DNA of 64,000 nt from Leidyana gryllorum EB-2025a (lineage: Eukaryota; Apicomplexa), in NCBI GenBank assembly GCA_048772705.1, contig JBLWGC010000109.1, positions 310,001 through 374,000 on the forward strand, written 5' to 3'. Under the pieces are notes generated by a model. The model did not search any database. It was not told the origin of the DNA and saw only the letters and a list, made by a program, of their open reading frames with translations. The translations under genes and the position numbers were made by a program. Each line of letters starts with the position of its first letter. Position 1 is the stretch's first letter. Shown piece after piece: positions 12,073 through 22,536 of the stretch.

Positions 12073-13934
12073 CTATGCGGTAGCGCACCTTAGGAGACGA
12101 CATATCTGTGCTTCATAGCGGTTTTTTACGAGGGGTACAGAGTAGTGCATGACTCCCCAAGCCAAAAGCTCCTCACGATCTGCTTGAGTCACAAGCTGGA
12201 GGTACCATGGCGAGGTATGGGGGCAGATTCCGACTACAGTATTTCCAGCGTCGGCGAAGTACGGCAATTTGGTGCTGGGCAGGGCCTTCCGAAGACGGTT
12301 GTACCACAGACTGAAAAAGTCGATCTCAACGGGGCCCATATATGACAAAGAGTTCAGACACCACTGAATGTTCATTTTCTGGACAGAACGGCCTATTCCT
12401 CGAATGAATGGCATCAGTTTCTTCGCTCTTCGCTCCGAGATGAGTCGGCGGAACTCTGAGGGTGAGGCGTCGGCCAATCTGAGGACCCGGTTTAGATTTT
12501 CATCGGTGAAGTCGCCAACGAGCATTTCATGGACCGATTGTCTCAGTGGTACAGGAGGAATGAACATAGCGTAGGGATGTAGACGGAGCGTATAGCCGTG
12601 CATCGCCTTGAGGGTCCATAGATTCAAATAGGCAACCACAAGCTGACCCGAACAGCGAGGAATGACTTGGACATTGACGAATTGAATGTTGTATGTTCGT
12701 ATCATGGGGAACCACGTCTGAAAACCCGCTTGCCACACAAAATCGGCAGTCAACGACACCAATGTCCCTTGAAGCCAAGTCGCGGGCTCACCCACAAGGT
12801 GAGCTGGGCCCTTCGCCTTTTGTGACTGTCGGATGGTGATGATAACACTTTTTGGCGGTTTATTTGGTCCTGCGCCCAACTCTGCGTGGATTTGGAAGGT
12901 CGGCAGGTCCACTCCAGCTTCATTCTCGAGAATATCCACTCGACTCGACCCCCATCTGTCAATGGCCTCGTCGGAATACGGAATCGGCACAATGATCGGC
13001 CACTCAGGGGCCCCATGGCGGAAGTCAGTGCACTCGCGGAGAGCTTCCCACCTGTGCGTGGCAGGCTGATGATCGAAATCCAATGCTGGGGCCATTATAT
13101 CCAGAATCTCGCGAGCAATTCTATTTGACATTCGGATCTGATACCAGGCCCGCGAGTGCTCATTCAGTGTTCTGGAGCGAAACAGAGCAGAATGTTCGAA
13201 AGAAGTTCCCAAGTCAATGAATGAATCTCTTACCCCCTCGATTCGGGACTCTCCGGCTCGAGATCGAGGATTTGAGGCAACTCATATGGCCCCTCGAAAC
13301 CCTCCTCACTCCAACCATTGGGTTTGATATTCCGATCAGAAGGCAGATATACCCATGTGTGTGGAAGGTCGGACCGTATGGCTATGGGGAACCAGAGAGT
13401 CACGCTGCCAGCTTCATGTTTCTTCTGGAAGTCGGCGACTAAGGGATGATCAATATGTTTCAATGTGGCCGGAAAAGCGATGAGAGTGTTCAGTTTAGGC
13501 GCATTTATTTTGAGATACTCTGTATTGGGTATATTCCGAAAACTTGATCTGGACAGATCCAATATCCGCAGGTTTGGGCACTCCAAGGTGTCTCCGACAA
13601 CCCATTTCGTACACACACAGCACTCCTGCAGACTCGTCCACTCACCAGAAGCCAAATTGAGTGAGTCGTTAATCGCTCCCTCCTCCATCTGCTCCTCTAA
13701 TATGACCAAACGACGTAGTTGAGGCTGCGATCTGAGCACCCATCCGTTCCACCATTTGAATTTTTCCAAAGCAATGCACGCCACAGTGGTCAGACAGATC
13801 TCAGTACCGTAAGTATACTCCCGAACTGCTCTCTGAAACACCTTTGAGACACGCGTAAACCGGTAAAGTTCCCTGGGCGGGATAAACGATAACACCTGAC
13901 CCCAAAGGAGGGCTGAAAAAACAGCAGTCTCCAT
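12073..13934 (-). CDS. F-box/LRR-like array protein, copy 2
   Basis: Exon 1 is 13234-13934, exon 2 is 12073-13171, with a 62-nt phase-2 intron; 599 aa. F-box-like start ALLWGQVLSFIPPRELYRFT, then LRR-like strands (LQECCVCTKWV, LRILDLSRSSF). The C-terminal region carries DFRHGAPEWPIIVPIPY, VHEMLVGDFTDENLNRVL and LWYNRLRKAL, then TSPWYLQLV. It ends only about 140 bp before copy 1 begins. The start lies just downstream of a GACT tetranucleotide repeat in the leader. Similarity to the other copies is moderate, so this is not a very recent duplicate. Confidence 0.7.
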
Positions 13935-13972
13935 GGAACCAATCGGCTCGTACAGCAAAAGAATTTGCGAGG

Positions 13973-13975
13973 ACT

Positions 13976-14004
<29 letters not shown>
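13973..14004. repeat. GACT tetranucleotide microsatellite
   Basis: Near-perfect GACT repeat in the 5' flank of array copy 2. One unit is altered (TACT). Confidence 0.9.
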
Positions 14005-14006
<2 letters not shown>

Positions 14007-14077
14007 GCATCCTTTTTCAACTTTCATCCCTTTGGTTGCTGCATCGCAGCTCTAATTTGAGCCAGATCGGGGGTCCT

Positions 14078-14141
14078 GGTGTGTGTGTGTGTGTGTGTAT
14101 ATATGTGTATGTATGTGTGTGTATATGTGTGTGTATGTGTG

Positions 14142-14174
<33 letters not shown>

Positions 14175-14175
14175 A
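14078..14175. repeat. TG/TA compound microsatellite
   Basis: About 100 bp of TG, TATG and TA dinucleotide tracts between array copies 2 and 3. It occupies most of the spacer between the two genes. Confidence 0.92.
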
Positions 14176-14247
14176 GATATACCGGGCGCAGCCCCGTCTC
14201 AGATCATATTGCTCTGCTGCAACCCATTCCTCAGATGCTGACTATGG

Positions 14248-16229
14248 CTACAAAGTCGGGTGGGCACCAGAGGGCCCTATGTTATCCCACAATAGCTGAT
14301 TCGCATCTTCTCTAAACAACATTTCCTCTATTTGCGATGTGTAACGAGTGGGAACGAGCGGAATGTCCCAGCATTGTGTTCCCCACGCCCGCAGTTCCTC
14401 GAAGCTCCCACTGGTCAACCTCTCCAGGTACCAGGGAGACGTCACTGGACATACTCCAACACATATAGCCTCTGTGTATCGCCGGTCGCGTAGACACGGC
14501 AGTCGACAGGGGGGCAGGGCGGTGCGCAGATATTGATACCATTGACAAAACTTATTCATCTGACGGAGAGTTAAATTGTTTACACCGTCGAACTTCGCCG
14601 GGTACGTTGGCAGGTCCAGCAACGCGGACCTTAGAAGTTTCATGCGCTTCTCATGTTTGACCCGCGAGAAACACTTTTCAACCGCGGCCAAGGGCACTTG
14701 GAGATAGTTTGTCAACAAGCGTAGGGTGTCCGGTGTGTAACGTCCTGTTAGCAATTCGAACGCGCAACGACTCCAGGGATAGGGGTAATAGGTGACGGAA
14801 AGAACATACAGAACCACAGTGTGGTCAAATCGGCGCCACAGGGTGTACATATACAAATACAGAGCCCAAAGTAGTGTCGGAGTGCGAGGCAAAAGGGCGA
14901 ATTCAAGGTATCGCACCTTGAACTTCTTGATGACTTTGAACCAAGAATTTAGAAAAGACTCTTGCAGACTGAGCATACACATGGTCACGATACAGTCCTC
15001 TCTCCACCACACTGGCAGCTCAATGGCGTTATGTGAGCTGGAATACTCCAGATCTATTCGAACAACTTTAATTATATTGCCGATCTCCGCCTCTGTCCAA
15101 TGCTCAAGATCAACAGGCAGTCGGCCATTGTCTCCGACGCCCTCGCGCAATCTCCACAAATAACAGCTCTGCTCCTTAGTGTCGCTTCCTTTGAGAACAT
15201 CTTCGCCGCTGTACGGCGTGGGCATCACGTCAAGCCACTCCGGGAGACCAACGAAGTTCCTGCAGCTTACTGTGGCTGCCCAGGCGGACGACACGCCGTA
15301 AACTTGGTCGTATTCGGGCTCGTGAATTCGGACGGCATGCAATACATCCCGCGCGACTTGATTATCTTGCGCTATTCTCCACCAAATTCTCACCAGATCG
15401 AGCTGGCTAGAGAAATGTCTGCGTGACCGCGTGGCATCAAAAGGCTAGAACACGTGTTTGGGTGTGTGTGTCTTCAGGGAGACACGGATAACCACATTCT
15501 CATCAGGTGGCAGATGTTAACTCACTCAAAGTCGAGAGGTGCTGCTACCAATGGGAGCCTCAAGGGTAACTGATGCCTAGTTGTGCGTAAAGAAGGAGTG
15601 TTCGCTCGTGAAAGAAGCCAGTGATCAGCTTCCTGCGCTGAAGGAGTAGTGTTGTACAAGACAATGTAAGATGGGTCTGGCATGTCTGATCGCAGGGCAA
15701 TTCGGTGCCACTCCCCCTCTACAGCGACTAGCCGGCGCGGGGTGATGAGGGGATGACTCAAGTGCTTCGCCGCCTTCGGTTCCAGTATGCAAGTAGTCAA
15801 CAAAGGGGCATCAAGGTGGATGGTGGGGCCACGCTCCCAGCGAGACCAGTCCAGGTGCTTCAACTTGGGGAACTCAATGTCCAATGAATTAACTCCGAAA
15901 GCAGGGAGGCATTCCAAGCCACAGCTTTCCAGTTCCGCCATTCCTGATTCTTTCAGCAGTCTGACGGCGCAGCTACTGACATCGCACTTCATCCTCAGAC
16001 ATCGAACGAACGGAAGCGACCTCTTCAACCATCCATCGAACCACTCAGCATTCAAGAAAGGAACACTCCGTTGATCGATGAAATCGATCACCGTGGAAGT
16101 CACGAAGAGGCGTGCTGCCTCTCGCGCGCTCTTACAGCACCGACTGGCATACGCCAAGTCCTCAAATGGTACAAATGACAAGATTTGGCTCCACCTCGCC
16201 GCTGTCAAGAGTTTCTCAGGCTTCTTCAT
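14248..16229 (-). CDS. F-box/LRR-like array protein, copy 3
   Basis: Exon 1 is 15526-16229, exon 2 is 14248-15418, with a 107-nt phase-2 intron; 624 aa. The F-box-like module reads RWSQILSFVPFEDLAYASRC, followed by LRR-like strands (LESCGLECLPAF, LKHLDWSRW). Exon 2 has the clearest form of the C-terminal region: GLPEWLDVMPTPYSGE, AFELLTGRYTPDTLRLL, WYQYLRTALPPCRLPCLRD and TSPWYLERLTSGSFEEL. It is close to copy 5 at both protein and nucleotide level, including the last exon, so the two are recent duplicates or have exchanged sequence. The true ATG is the second Met codon; the first in-frame candidate is a TTG. Confidence 0.75.
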
Positions 16230-16543
16230 CAATCTGCGCTTTCCCTATCCCCATGAAAGTGTGTGCGGGATTGCAGAGTCGCTTTTGGGCTCCAGATTCC
16301 CCTCGCAGCTACGATTCGACGACACGCGTCACTCAGCCATCACCAGATTTGCCCCACTGCCATCACGAGGCGATCTGCTTTGAAACGATCGGCCGTTTAC
16401 GCTCTGGGGTGGTTGTATACTGGGGATGGATAGCCCGTCGGCCTCAATCAGCATTCCAAAAGCGGGACGCCTCGCTGTCTATCGAATCCCCTCAGGCCGC
16501 TGCCTTCTCAACCCTCTCCTTCCCTCGGAGACGATGCATTGTT

Positions 16544-18973
16544 TCACGTGTCGTCACTCCATGAACAGTCGGAGCTCTCACCGCCACTCGACATGTCCTC
16601 GGTGCACCCACCGCTATCACTGCTGCCGTCCAGGCCGAACCAGCTGTTGCCCTCCTCACTGCTATCAGCTGTACCCGAATCAGTGAGTTGGTCGCTCCGG
16701 CTATCGCTGTCGCTGGTCTCGTCACTGTCACCTGCGCGGTAGTGAGCACTTCGCTCCTCGTCACTACCCTCACTAAAGTCTTCCCAACTATCGACACTCG
16801 TCTTCTCGCTGGCCTCAGCACTGTCACCGCCGCTACAGATACTGTCGACTTCGAGGTCGTAAACGCTCCGCTCCTCGCCACTACTCTCACTCACGACTTC
16901 CCAACTATAGACACTCCCCTTCTCGCTGCTACCGATACTGTCGACGTGATAGCTGTACAGGCTTTCCCCTTCACTCCCGCTCTGAACTTCGCTATCTTCC
17001 ACACTGCCGTCATCGCTGCCCAACAGATAAGTGTAGTCACTTCCATAGCTTCCATCATTGTCGCTACGGAGCGCACTGACCGTTGTGGCGGGTCCATAAT
17101 TACTGCCGCTGCCGTAGAAGCTGTCATCCTCTTCCTCACTGTCGATGTCACTGTCGTAATGAAAGCCAGGGGTTGTGAGCTTAGATAGTCGCTCGTCCGT
17201 CCAGGTGCCATCTAACAATACATTAGAGAGGGTATAGGGCTCAGTTAAGGCAGTAAGAGGGATTTCGACGGTATGAAGGCCCCAATCGCGCAGCGATTGT
17301 ACCTCCCCTGTGGCAAACTGCTCCAGATACCACCGATCTGTGGCAAAACTTGGACCGATCTCAAATGCACTGCAGCATGGCAATCGGAGTGGGGGAAGGT
17401 CCGCTCGGAGTCGCTGGTACCACGCCGAAAAGCTCAGCAATTGATTGAGACCCAAGTGTCGTATGGCCAAAGGTTCCGCCGGGTGGTCTAGGTGTTTATC
17501 CCACACAACTCCTTGGATCACGACAGAGTCTACCTCTTTTCCGACCAGGCAGACATCCATCTGATCTTCACTGGCTTGGACGTACTTGAGCGCAGCTTCG
17601 AGCGTCGCTATATGGTATCTGCCGGTGAGCAATTCATACAAACATTCGCGGAAGGGGTCCGGGACATACGAGACACCGTGTGTGTACAATCGAACACAGT
17701 GTTTGTGCTTTCGGAAGAGGATCCAGAGGTGGAGATATGCGTTCAGAATGGCAGCTTTACTGGCTCCACAGATGTCAACCTCAATGACTTGCACATTGAA
17801 ATGGAGAATCGGAGGAAAGTAGTCTTGGAAAGATGCTTCAAAGATCGCCTTTGTGGACATGGTCACAATGCGACCTCCAATCCAGTTGGGGAGACCTCGA
17901 GCCCTTCGTCCGATCCAAGGATTTGTGCCAGAGATGGAAATGTTGATCACTCCTCGTCGGGAAACGAAATCGGTACTCGTTGGCATGAAAGAAGCAGTTC
18001 CGCCCTCCCATCTTTGCACTTCTTTCGGGTAATGGTACCCAGATTTAGGAGTCCAGCGATAGTACAGGGGATACTCAGTCGGAGGGTGGTAGGGTGTGGG
18101 CAGAACAGACAGGAAAGTGGGGATTCGAAGATCTCGCAGGTCGGTACAACTAGTCAGAGAATTCCAGCTGGAAGTGGGACCCATGACAGCCAAGCTGTCG
18201 GGGACTTCTACAATACGAAGGATCTCGTGAACGACCTGTTGCCCCTTCACCATGTCCCACCACCGCTTTAGCAAGGAGAGCCGAATCGGGGTGATTCGCA
18301 GGGGCAAAGTAGGGACTGATCCTTTGTCCCAATTCGCCATCCTGGTAAGTAGTCTTGACGTCATGCTGTCCTGCAAGATGACACATCGCAAATCTGACCC
18401 TTGCACGTGAACAGCAACACGATCCTGAGACATCACTTCGTCCTTCAGCCTCCATCTCTGCCGGAATCGCGAGCAAAGTGGATGATCGATCCTTTCGCTG
18501 TGTTCCGGTTCCATGATGAGCGTTGAGAGCTTGGGAGCTACAAGTTTGAGCTTCTTGCTGGGGCTCAAACTGGAGCGTGAGATGTCCAATCTGACGAGTT
18601 TGGGCCAATGTACTTCCATGTTATCGGACAGGACGTCTTCGCAGACGATATCCAAGATGCACTCTCTGAGCTCAGGAGCCCCATACTCAAGCAAAGCCTT
18701 CCAGCAGTCTTTCAGAGGTATTTGACGGAAGGAATTTACGAATCTAAGCCGTCGTGCAGATCGAAGGGAACGGCGGAACCATTCTTTCCACCAGAGAGCG
18801 TCGTCGTGAACAATGGGGCTGTGAGAGTCCAAATCAATGTCGGTGGAATACACATGGTTGAGGACTGCGCCTCGCGCTTCCCTCGACAGACTGGTCAGCC
18901 GTCGCAGCTCTTTCAGGGGTACGAATGACAGTATTTGAGCCCAAATGGGGGCCCCAAACCTGGAGACTATCAT
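16544..18973 (-). CDS. F-box/LRR-like array protein, copy 4, intronless with acidic Ser-rich tail
   Basis: A single 809-aa open frame contains both halves of the array protein without the intron found in its relatives: F-box-like IWAQILSFVPLKELRRLTSL, LRR-like strands, then DLRIPTFLSVLPTPY, LYELLTGRYHIATLEAAL and WYQRLRADLPPLRLPC. After the conserved region comes an added tail of about 210 residues made of imperfect Ser/Glu/Asp/Gly repeats (units like SVYSWEVVSESSGEERS). The tail resembles casein-kinase-2 target sequence and has no counterpart in the other copies. Loss of the intron at exactly the conserved place points to an mRNA-mediated event or precise deletion. Confidence 0.78.
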   Translation of the reverse strand: MIVSRFGAPIWAQILSFVPLKELRRLTSLSREARGAVLNHVYSTDIDLDSHSPIVHDDALWWKEWFRRSLRSARRLRFVNSFRQIPLKDCWKALLEYGAPELRECILDIVCEDVLSDNMEVHWPKLVRLDISRSSLSPSKKLKLVAPKLSTLIMEPEHSERIDHPLCSRFRQRWRLKDEVMSQDRVAVHVQGSDLRCVILQDSMTSRLLTRMANWDKGSVPTLPLRITPIRLSLLKRWWDMVKGQQVVHEILRIVEVPDSLAVMGPTSSWNSLTSCTDLRDLRIPTFLSVLPTPYHPPTEYPLYYRWTPKSGYHYPKEVQRWEGGTASFMPTSTDFVSRRGVINISISGTNPWIGRRARGLPNWIGGRIVTMSTKAIFEASFQDYFPPILHFNVQVIEVDICGASKAAILNAYLHLWILFRKHKHCVRLYTHGVSYVPDPFRECLYELLTGRYHIATLEAALKYVQASEDQMDVCLVGKEVDSVVIQGVVWDKHLDHPAEPLAIRHLGLNQLLSFSAWYQRLRADLPPLRLPCCSAFEIGPSFATDRWYLEQFATGEVQSLRDWGLHTVEIPLTALTEPYTLSNVLLDGTWTDERLSKLTTPGFHYDSDIDSEEEDDSFYGSGSNYGPATTVSALRSDNDGSYGSDYTYLLGSDDGSVEDSEVQSGSEGESLYSYHVDSIGSSEKGSVYSWEVVSESSGEERSVYDLEVDSICSGGDSAEASEKTSVDSWEDFSEGSDEERSAHYRAGDSDETSDSDSRSDQLTDSGTADSSEEGNSWFGLDGSSDSGGCTEDMSSGGESSDCSWSDDT

Positions 18974-19027
18974 TGGCTATCGGTAGATCCTTAGTTTTTG
19001 ACTACTCAATTCAGTTTTGACCAGATT

Positions 19028-21054
19028 CTACCAGAATTCTGGCTCGAGAACGTCAGGTTCCCGGTGAGGCCGTCCTCCTATGACCTGCCACAATAGCTGA
19101 TTCGCATCTTCTCTGAACAACATCTTGTTTATTTGCGATGTGTAATCAGTGGGAGTAAGCGGAATCTCCCAGTAATGCGCTCCCCACGCCCGCAGTTCCT
19201 CGAATCTCCCACTGGTCAACCTCTCCAGGTACCAGGGAGACGTCACTGGACATATTCCCACCCATAAATTATCTGTGTATCGCTGGTCGCGTAAACACGG
19301 CAGTCGACAGGGGGGCAGGGCGCTGCGCAGATATTGATACCATTGACAATACTTTTTCAGCTGCCGGGGAGTCAAATTAGGACAACGCGCGATATACATC
19401 GGATACTTCGCCTTTTCCAGCAACATAGAGTTCAACCGGTCCATTCGCTCTTTCCGCTTGATAGTTAGAGACATACAATCCTCCATGTCTTGCAAAGGAA
19501 TTCGAACATGTTCCGTCAGGAGGCGTAGAGTGTCCCGTGTGTAACGTCCTGTTAGCAGTTCGAACGCGCAGTGACTCCAAGGATAGGGGTAATACGTTAC
19601 AGACAGAACGTACACAAGTACAGTGTGGTCGTACTTGTGCCACAGGGTGTACAAATAGACATACAGTGCCAAAAGAACTCGCGGATCGCAAGGCAAAGTG
19701 CCGGATTCAATGTATCGCACCTTGAACTTTCTGATGACCTTGAACCAATTGTGGAGTGCAGCCTGTCGCAGATTTTCAATACACACGGTCACGATACAGT
19801 CCTCCTTCCACCAGATCGGAAGATCAATTACGACTTCCGGAGTTGTGAATCGCAGATCGAGCCTTACGACTCGGAGTGAGCTGACCAGATCTTCCTCGGT
19901 CCAATCATCAATGTCAACAGGAAGTTTCATTTCATTGTCACCAACACCCTCGCTCAGCTTCCACACATAAGATCCTCTTCCCACCTTACTATCCTCACCG
20001 GGGACACCCTCGCCAGTGTAAGGTGTGGGCATAACATCGAGCCATTCCGGGAGGTCTCGGAAATCTGTGCTACTCGCCAAGGCCCACCAAGGTTCTGAAC
20101 ATGCCAGGACTTCGTCGTCCTCGCTACCATGGAGTTGGACGGTGTCTAACACCTCCCTGGCAATTTTAATGTCTTGAGCGACCCTCCACCAGACTTTTAC
20201 CAAGTCTATTTTATCGGAGAAATCTCTGCACCGAAAAAAGTCATTAGATTGTCAGAAGCCCGTGTTTGCAAGTGTGTGGTATCCGGGAGACACAGACGAC
20301 GATGGGTTGACCCACCGCACAGTCATTTTCATACCAAATATCCAGTTGATAGGATGACTTACTCGTAATCGCGGGCATAGTCAGTCAGTTGCAGCCTCAT
20401 GGGTAGTTCTACCCTCGTCAGTTGGGTGCCCTCAGGGGGTTCGAACAGCCATCTATTAAGTTCAATACGTGAGGGGGTAGCTTTAAGCAGCACAATGTAG
20501 CTTGGATCTGGCATGTCAGCCCGGATAGCAACCCGGTCCCACTCCTCCGGTACCGTTGCTAAGCGGCCCCTCGTGATGAGAGGATGTTTCAAATGTGGTA
20601 CAGCACGAGGTTCTAATATACATGTTCTCAGATTTGGGGCATGGAGGGTAATATTTTGACCCGCGAAGCCCCGGGACCAATCCAGATGTTCCAATTTCGG
20701 ACATCGTAAAAAGGCTGTCTCCTCAGTGAAGTGGGGAAGGAAAGTCATAGTACAAGTCCGCAATTCAGCCCCTTGTAAGAGCTTTGGTCCCCAGCCTTTG
20801 TAATCGTGATCCATCCTCAAAACCCGCGCGATCGGGATCGATCTCTTTAGCCATCCCCTGAACCACTCAGCGTCTTCGAACAGGACGGTCTGTTTGTCCA
20901 CAAAGTCGATCAGGGTGGAGGCCACAAAGGACCGGGCAGCATCTTTCGTGCTTCTACAACATAGTCTAGCAACCGCCAAGTCTTCAAATGGTAAGAACGA
21001 CAGGATTTGGCTCCATACAGCGGCTGTCCGCACACTATCGGCCGCTCTGTCCAT
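19028..21054 (-). CDS. F-box/LRR-like array protein, copy 5
   Basis: Exon 1 is 20363-21054, exon 2 is 19028-20225, with a 137-nt phase-2 intron; 629 aa. VWSQILSFLPFEDLAVARLC forms the F-box-like start; LRR-like strands include LEHLDWSRGF and LRTCILEPRAV. Exon 2 contains DFRDLPEWLDVMPTPYTGE, AFELLTGRYTRDTLRLL, WYQYLRSALPPCRLPCLRD and TSPWYLERLTSGRFEEL, nearly identical to copy 3. Copy 4, which is much more divergent, sits between copies 3 and 5, so duplication was not simply of neighbours. Confidence 0.75.
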
Positions 21055-21298
21055 GAGTCCGACTCTCTCACATGCACTCTGCGCGGACTTGCTTTATCTT
21101 GTGTATTGTCAAATGACCACCGCTAAACGGTTGTCTCCATATCCTGTTGGGGTCCAGTCTCCAAAAAGCCCAATACCGACATTTGACCGATTTCTATCAT
21201 CTCTAAGGTGCTCTTCAGCTGTCCCTCCCTTCTAATCTTCTTTACCTGACGCTACGGTGGGATCCTCTCGCAAAGCAGTAACCTACTTGACTGTTCGC

Positions 21299-21887
21299 TT
21301 ACGTAGAAGCTGTCAAGCCGAAGACAAAGAGGCAAAGAACAGAGATGTCGGCTCGCTCGTCTTTGGCTAATTGGGGGCCAACCACTATTCCGCCCGCAAC
21401 TCGCAACTGATGGAGGCTATCAGAGGGCTCTGTGCAGAAAGCGCGCCAAGCATCCACCTTGAACACGAGATCTCCACTGTCCGCCAAAAGTAGTCTCCTC
21501 AATGATCCTTAATCTCGAATACCACTCACCTGTCCAATAACAGCATCGGGTGTTTCGATGATCAGACTCGTCCGAAGCAGTTTCTTCCGCTTTTCAGTAT
21601 CGCAGGCTCGCAGACTGAAGTAATAGTGGCTTGTGGTCCGCCTCAAATACGAGCTGCAGAATACAATCGTCTGCGGCTAGAGGTAATTCAATTGACTCAT
21701 CGGATCTCACGCTCCATTCGGTTCGTTTCCACCCAATCCGTCCGCCACCATGTCTACTCATCATAGGAACTGTTCCAGCTGCGGGGATGTGGCTCTGCGC
21801 ATGGTAGTACAGAATGAATCCGCCAGAGCAGCGGCGGTCAACACACAAACGACGGGACAGACAGAGAAGGATCAACAAAAGACACAA
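21299..21887 (-). pseudogene. unresolved or broken orphan gene between array copies 5 and 6
   Basis: Three coding-like pieces lie on the minus strand: about 21887-21640 (DDCILQLVFEADHK), about 21660-21530 (YYFSLRACDTEKRKKLL) and about 21500-21299 (LLLADSGDLVFKVDAWR). The last two are in the same frame but separated by one TAA at about 21509-21511. The first and second are in different frames. I found no GT-AG intron that joins all three cleanly. A GTGGTA...AAG stretch of 18 nt would join the last two. Either the exon structure is unusual or this is a decayed gene. It does not resemble the F-box-like array family. Confidence 0.35.
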
Positions 21888-22536
21888 TAGTTCACTCCAA
21901 CAAAGCGCATTGCCTCATGACACGGATGGCGTGAGGACGGGATTCACATTTGGGTCGTGCTGGGGGACTGTGTCGCCACAAAGGTCATCTCTGGCTGAAA
22001 TGTCTGTGATGGGAGTCGGAGGAGAGGGAAGACACGAATTCGGGCGGATCAGCGATAGATGACACCCACATTTTATGAGTGCGCAATGACGAGTGAGATC
22101 CACAGGGTCCAGACAGATAGGGACACGTGTGCGTGTGTGCTTCCCGTGTCTCCGTGTGCGGTGCGAGAGTCAAGGTGTCTGTCATGAGTAACAATGGTTG
22201 CCGATGGGCGTAAAGGTATAAGGCACAATGCGAACTGGGAGTAAGTGGTTCTTGGGTCTTTGAGAATTTGAACGGCTTAGTCTTTAGATTACGTCAATAG
22301 GAGTGGACGAAAGTACATATAGGAATAGACATGCAATATCATAAGCGCATCCCTGAGTGATATAGATGATACGTGATTTCTAACTATCTAATAATGATGA
22401 GTTCCCGATTGCCAGCGGTGATAACGCCGCGCCAGATGACACGTACAAGCCGACTTTTCGGCTAGCTGCAAGCGTTGATGAGCAGTGGGCTTGAAGTGGC
22501 TTGGAACATATACTTTCCCAAAAGGATACGACAGCT

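Noticed and set aside
14078-14175. TG/TA tract as a possible coding or origin-like element
   Set aside because: Simple microsatellite; the encoded Val-Cys-Val-Tyr repeat is meaningless and similar tracts occur elsewhere in spacers and introns.
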